Source: Pseudomonas sp. SLFW (GTDB taxonomy: Bacteria > Pseudomonadota > Gammaproteobacteria > Pseudomonadales > Pseudomonadaceae). From it: a DNA stretch of 64,000 nt. The stretch lies in contig NZ_JAAAKW010000013.1 in assembly GCF_009905615.1 (NCBI RefSeq), positions 62,001 to 126,000 of the forward strand, given 5' to 3'. Positions 60,625 through 64,000 of the stretch are shown here, in pieces. The notes below the pieces were generated by a model. It saw nothing but the letters and a program-made list of their open reading frames with translations, searched no databases and was not told the origin of the DNA. How positions within the stretch are numbered: the first letter of the stretch is position 1; each line of letters begins with the position of its first letter. The position numbers and the translations under genes were made by a program.

Positions 60625-61527
60625 TCAGTGGCGGCCCAACAGGTCTTCCAGGGCCGCGTGCAGATCGGTGAATCGGAACGTGAATCCGGCTTCCAGCAAC
60701 CGGTTCGGGCGAGCGCGCTGGCCGCCCAACAACAGAATCGACAGTTCGCCCATCAGGACCCGCAGCGCGATGGCCGGCATGGGCATGAACGCAGGACGGT
60801 GCAGAATCCCGGCGAGTGTCTTGGCGAAATCACGGTTACGAACCGGTGATGGCGCGCAGGCATTATAGGGGCCCTGTGCGTCCTCTCGGTTCAACAGAAA
60901 ATCAATCGCGGCGATTTGGTCATCGATATGGACCCACGGCATCCATTGGCGTCCGTTGCCGATCGGTCCGCCCATGCCCATTTTGAACGGCGGCAACAGA
61001 CGCTGCATCATCCCGCCGTCGCGGGCCAGCACCAGACCGGTTCGCAGTAACACCACGCGAATGCCAAAGACCTCGGCGCGCTGGGCCGTTTCTTCCCAGG
61101 CGATGCACAGGCGGCTGGCGAAATCTTCGCTGACGGGTTGCGAAGTTTCGTCCAACTCCCGCTCACCGCCGTCGCCGTACCAGCCCACGGCTGATCCCGA
61201 GATCAATACGCCGGGCTTTTGCTCGCGACGTTCAAGCCAGGTGATGAGTTGTTCGGTGAGGGTGATGCGGCTGTCCCACAGCAGCATTTTGCGCTTGCGG
61301 GTCCAGGGACGGTCGGCAATCGGGGCGCCGGCCAGGTTGATGACGGCATCGACCGGTTCGCTGCCAAGGTCATCGGGATGAGCGATGCCGCGCACGCTGG
61401 CACCGCACAGTCGCGGCACATCGTCGGGCTTGCGGCTCCAGACTGTCAGTCGATGGCCCTGATCGAGCCAGTGTCGGCACAGGCGACGGCCTATCAAGCC
61501 TGTACCGCCGGTCAGCAAGATGTGCAT
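60625..61527 (-). CDS. TIGR01777-family SDR-like protein (YfcH-like)
   Basis: 300 residues. NAD(P)-binding extended SDR: ILLTGGTGLIGRRLCRHW at the start, NLAGAPIADRPWT, GSAVGWYGDGGE and a C-terminal DUF1731 segment (QRARPNRLLEAGFTFRFTDLHAAL). The usual SDR Tyr is in SAVGWYGDGG. The family is widespread but enzymatic role unknown; links to cell division inhibitor SulA-like naming are historical. It leads into hemH (14-base gap). A palindrome lies upstream of its start. Confidence 0.92.
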   Translation of the reverse strand: MHILLTGGTGLIGRRLCRHWLDQGHRLTVWSRKPDDVPRLCGASVRGIAHPDDLGSEPVDAVINLAGAPIADRPWTRKRKMLLWDSRITLTEQLITWLERREQKPGVLISGSAVGWYGDGGERELDETSQPVSEDFASRLCIAWEETAQRAEVFGIRVVLLRTGLVLARDGGMMQRLLPPFKMGMGGPIGNGRQWMPWVHIDDQIAAIDFLLNREDAQGPYNACAPSPVRNRDFAKTLAGILHRPAFMPMPAIALRVLMGELSILLLGGQRARPNRLLEAGFTFRFTDLHAALEDLLGRH

Positions 61528-61573
61528 GAGTGTCTTCCTCGCGTGGCGTTCGTCGCAAATCGGTAGTCTATTT

Positions 61574-61598
61574 CTTCACAAACAACGCGCTTGTGAAG
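61574..61598 (-). promoter_or_regulatory. Palindrome upstream of the TIGR01777-hemH transcript
   Basis: CTTCACAA and TTGTGAAG are separated by 9 bases (61574-61581 and 61591-61598), 47-71 bases before the leftward ATG at 61527. The position suits an operator for the hemH unit. Confidence 0.35.
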
Positions 61599-61774
61599 GG
61601 AGAGTAGGCCACGCTATAGAGAACGGCTTCTGAACCGTACGTTCGATTAATCCGTTCGCGCAGTTGAACGATTCCGAGCAGGCGTCACACTTAAGAACAT
61701 CACACTCAAGATGGATCGCGAGGCGATCAACGTCCTGAACGTCGAGGGACGATAAGTTATACCGAAAAACAGCA

Positions 61775-61782
61775 TTGTACAG
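61775..61782. promoter_or_regulatory. TTGTACA motif upstream of the FAD oxidoreductase
   Basis: TTGTACAG at 61775-61782 lies 47 bases before ATG 61829. A related TGTGCA is at 61803-61808. The location, just upstream of a gene that in related genomes sits near phrB, fits the same operator class as at litR, folM and the DUF523 gene. Confidence 0.4.
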
Positions 61783-61828
61783 GTTTTGACGTCGGCGTAG
61801 TCTGTGCAGACAAGGTAACGAGGCCCCT

Positions 61829-62815
61829 ATGACTGTACCCATCGCAATCATCGGTACCGGTATCGCCGGACTCTCATCCGCCCGCGCACTGCAAGCTGCC
61901 GGGCATGGCATCCACCTTTTCGACAAGAGTCGTGGCAGCGGCGGACGCATGTCCAGCAAGCGCAGCGATGCGGGTGCCCTGGACATGGGCGCGCAATATT
62001 TCACGGCCCGTGATCGTCGCTTCGCCGCTGCGGTTCAACAGTGGCAGGCCGAAGGTCACGTCGCTGAATGGAAACCCAAGCTCTACAACTTTCAGAATGG
62101 CGCGCTGAGCCTGTCCCCGGACGAGCAAGTGCGTTGGGTTGGCACGCCGCGCATGAGCGCGATCACCCGGGCGATGCTCAGTGATATGCCCGTCACGTTC
62201 TCCTGCCGCATCACCGAGGTCTTCCGGGGCGAAGAGAACTGGCACCTGATCGACGCTGACGGCCGCAATCATGGGCCGTTCAGTCAGGTGGTCATCGCCA
62301 TTCCCGCCCCTCAAGCGACAACGCTGCTGGCTGCGGCACCGAAGCTGGCAAGCGTCGTGGCCGGAGTGAAAATGGAGCCGACCTGGGCCGTGGCACTGGC
62401 GTTCGACACACCGCTGGACACCCCATTGGAGGGCTGCTTCGTACAGGACAGCCCCATCGACTGGCTCGCCCGCAACCGCAGCAAACCTGGACGCGACAGC
62501 ACGATGGACACGTGGGTCTTGCATGCGACCAGCGCCTGGAGTCGTCAGCATCTGGACATGCCCCGCGAGCAGGTCATCGATCATCTGCACGGCGCGTTCG
62601 CCGAGCTGATCAACTGCGCGATGCCCGCCCCGGCGTTTACCCTCGCCCACCGCTGGCTGTACGCCAGACCGGCAGGCGGACGTGAAGTCGGCGCACTGTC
62701 CGATCCGGATCTGGGCCTTTATGTGTGTGGCGACTGGTGCCTGTCCGGGCGAGTCGAAGGGGCCTGGCTCAGCGGTCAAGAAGCTGCGCGCCGTTTGCTC
62801 GAACACCTCAAGTGA
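61829..62815 (+). CDS. FAD-dependent amine oxidase-like protein (renalase-like)
   Basis: 328 residues. FAD site PIAIIGTGIAGLSSARAL at the start, followed by GHGIHLFDKSRGSGGRMSSK, the GG-doublet motif, then DMGAQYFTARD and the C-terminal LYVCGDWCLSGRVEGAWLSG. This is the bacterial NAD(P)/FAD-dependent protein group that includes renalase, acting on pyridine nucleotides or amines. GAGG precedes ATG 61829. It overlaps the Trp-rich protein gene by GTGA. Promoter position of TTGTACA suggests light or photodamage regulation. Confidence 0.9.
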   Translation: MTVPIAIIGTGIAGLSSARALQAAGHGIHLFDKSRGSGGRMSSKRSDAGALDMGAQYFTARDRRFAAAVQQWQAEGHVAEWKPKLYNFQNGALSLSPDEQVRWVGTPRMSAITRAMLSDMPVTFSCRITEVFRGEENWHLIDADGRNHGPFSQVVIAIPAPQATTLLAAAPKLASVVAGVKMEPTWAVALAFDTPLDTPLEGCFVQDSPIDWLARNRSKPGRDSTMDTWVLHATSAWSRQHLDMPREQVIDHLHGAFAELINCAMPAPAFTLAHRWLYARPAGGREVGALSDPDLGLYVCGDWCLSGRVEGAWLSGQEAARRLLEHLK

Positions 62816-63027
62816 ATCGCCTCAATCCACGCAAACTGCTGCTGTCGAAATGGACAGCAGCCCATCCTCGCCATCGCGAAAAACACTTTCTGGTGACCGA
62901 ACTCTTCCGCGACGAAGAAGGCACGGTGCTGGAAATCGAACTGCAGGCGGTGCTGACCCAACGCAGCGAGCGTTTCCCCTGGCAAGCGTTGCAGGACGAT
63001 GAACGCTGGTTGATGGGGTGGAAATAG
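62812..63027 (+). CDS. TIGR02450-family Trp-rich protein
   Basis: 71 residues starting at GTG 62812, which overlaps the FAD gene stop as GTGA, so it is translationally coupled. The family is Trp-rich and basic: NRLNPRKLLLSKWTAAHPRH, EIELQAVLTQRS and the end WQALQDDERWLMGWK. It is commonly placed in photolyase/DUF523 neighbourhoods. Function is unknown. It ends 18 bases before a family B REP element. Confidence 0.9.
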   Translation: MNRLNPRKLLLSKWTAAHPRHREKHFLVTELFRDEEGTVLEIELQAVLTQRSERFPWQALQDDERWLMGWK

Positions 63028-63045
63028 CCTTGCAGCATTCCCTCT

Positions 63046-63133
63046 CTGTAGGAGTGAGCTTGCTCGCGAGGCGTCGACATAGTCAGCATCGCAGCGCCTG
63101 AAATAACGCATCGCGAGCAAGCTCACTCCTACA
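63046..63133. repeat. REP-type inverted repeat, family B copy 2
   Basis: CTGTAGGAGTGAGCTTGCTC arm and its complement ending CACTCCTACA face each other across about 40 bases. It separates the Trp-rich gene from the next operator region. Confidence 0.9.
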
Positions 63134-63146
63134 AGTCGCCAATAGC

Positions 63147-63220
63147 TGTACAAATCATTTGACTTGTACAACCTCAAACCTATGATGAACAGAAGTTGTA
63201 CAGCGCTGTCAGTCTGTACA
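63147..63220. promoter_or_regulatory. Four TGTACA operators in two equal pairs plus promoter
   Basis: TGTACA occurs at 63147, 63165, 63197 and 63215; within each pair the repeat distance is exactly 18 bases, and all four read TTGTACA in one orientation or the other. A promoter TTGACT-N16-TATGAT (63159-63164 and 63181-63186) overlaps the first pair. Such dyads with MerR-like spacing upstream of a photolyase-associated gene suggest binding by the LitR-type regulator. The family link is inference; the sites are directly visible. Confidence 0.6.
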
Positions 63221-63243
63221 AGAAAGTTTATCGAGGTTTGTCT

Positions 63244-64000
63244 ATGTCCGTACCCGCCGATCAATCGCCGGAACAGAAATCCAAGCCTAAATTGGGGGTG
63301 AGCGCCTGCCTGATGGGCGTTGAGGTTCGGTACAACGGCGGCCATAAAGAATCACACCTGCTGACCCGGGCGTTGCACGAATATTTCGATTTCGTCCCCG
63401 CGTGCCCTGAAGTCGCCATCGGCATGGGGATTCCGCGCGAGGCGATTCGGCTGGTGGGCGACCCGGAGCATCCGCAAGCCGTGGGCAGTGTCCACGAAGA
63501 CATGAACGTGACCCAGCCGCTGGCCGATTACGGCGCGCACATGGCCGAAGAGATGAGCGACATCTGCGGCTACATCTTCATGCAGAAATCGCCGTCCTGC
63601 GGGCTGGAGCGGGTCAAGGTGTATCGCGACAACGGTGCGCCGTTCGATGCGGGCGGTCGCGGTATCTACGCCCAGGCATTCTGCGCCCGACACCCCAATC
63701 TGCCCGTGGAAGAAGACGGCCGCCTGAACGACCCGGTGCTGCGCGAGAACTTCATCACCCGCGTCTACGCCTACGCCGCCTGGCAACAGTTGCTGAAAGA
63801 AGGCGTTACCCGTCGCGCCCTCACCGAATTTCATTCCCGCTACAAATACCAACTGATGGCCAATGACCCGATTCAGTACAAGGCGTTGGGCAACCTGCTG
63901 GGCAACATGGGCCGCTGCGATCCCAACGACATCGCGCCGCGCTACTTCAGCGAACTGATGGCGGCCCTGAAAAAACCAGCCACGCGCCGTACCCACACCA
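63244..64000 (+). CDS. DUF523 and DUF1722 domain protein, partial (YbgA-like)
   Basis: The first 252 codons are present; the frame runs off the window end. GAGG precedes ATG 63244. DUF523 covers about residues 15-160 (KLGVSACLMGVEVRYNGGHK, FVPACPEVAIGMGIPREAI, MQKSPSCGLERVKVY) with conserved cysteines that may bind an Fe-S cluster or zinc. DUF1722 begins near residue 195 (FHSRYKYQLMANDPIQYKAL). The fusion is found beside MerR regulators and phrB photolyase genes. It probably acts in a light- or oxidation-linked nucleotide or tRNA role; not established. Controlled by the TGTACA region directly upstream. Confidence 0.92.
   Translation, partial: MSVPADQSPEQKSKPKLGVSACLMGVEVRYNGGHKESHLLTRALHEYFDFVPACPEVAIGMGIPREAIRLVGDPEHPQAVGSVHEDMNVTQPLADYGAHMAEEMSDICGYIFMQKSPSCGLERVKVYRDNGAPFDAGGRGIYAQAFCARHPNLPVEEDGRLNDPVLRENFITRVYAYAAWQQLLKEGVTRRALTEFHSRYKYQLMANDPIQYKALGNLLGNMGRCDPNDIAPRYFSELMAALKKPATRRTHT

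Overview
The window is chromosomal DNA of a Pseudomonas. Most of it is core genome. The block mqo - PA4642 family - hpt - upp - uraA - hemH - TIGR01777 - FAD oxidoreductase - Trp-rich protein - DUF523/DUF1722 and the block trxB - peroxiredoxin - cysZ - glycosyltransferase both look like gene orders familiar from P. putida and P. aeruginosa (recalled, not searched). The intergenic inverted repeats with the core GGAGCGAATTCATTCGCG are typical REP elements of the P. fluorescens / syringae / putida lineages. No rRNA, complete tRNA, CRISPR array, insertion sequence or prophage was seen.

Layout. 1-2,100: accessory stretch with the N-terminus of a large unknown protein, a gene remnant, a small secreted protein and an orphan 174-residue protein. 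2,200-5,000: a three-gene SDR / alpha-beta hydrolase / class II aldolase unit; the hydrolase has Arg where the catalytic His is expected. 5,150-7,240: cidAB/lrgAB-type membrane pair with a divergent LysR regulator. 7,270-12,620: flavodoxin, short LOV photoreceptor, PilZN-like protein, class II LitR-type MerR regulator, ABM-domain membrane protein and folM-folE-folX for tetrahydromonapterin. 12,800-16,400: DUF1244/HopJ, trxB, peroxiredoxin and cysZ. 16,500-27,660: glycosyltransferase, ene-reductase, glutathione peroxidase, SlyD, pta, acyltransferase, OmpA-like lipoprotein, MBL hydrolase, TauE/AraC. 28,000-39,960: HD-GYP protein, MalT-like LuxR regulator, DUF1329/DUF1302 envelope pair, AlkK-type acyl-CoA ligase, and an MFS/AraC pair paralogous to the TauE/AraC one. 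40,000-51,900: LysE, 2-hydroxyacid dehydrogenase, rsmC, a manganese riboswitch (yybP-ykoY) with its exporter gene, M48 protease, chemoreceptor, SRAP peptidase, acyltransferase, YajG. 52,000-54,100: an orphan HTH-fused DNA methyltransferase of lower GC next to a decayed 0.8 kb stretch. 54,100-64,000: the mqo to DUF523 core block.

The most interesting system is a probable blue-light regulon. The LOV, LitR and pterin genes sit together, and the heptamer TTGTACA (in one orientation or the other) recurs at the litR promoter region, the folM promoter region, upstream of the FAD oxidoreductase and four times (two pairs with identical 18-bp periodicity) upstream of the DUF523/DUF1722 gene. In related genomes a MerR gene and the photolyase phrB follow that last gene, just outside this window. 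I infer that LOV plus LitR coordinate pterin synthesis, flavin chemistry and DNA repair through this motif.

Three REP families (A, nine copies; B, two copies; C, two copies of 137 bp) punctuate the intergenic regions. Two family A copies 3.3 kb apart share the same inner loop, suggesting recent mobility. No REP-associated transposase gene lies in the window.
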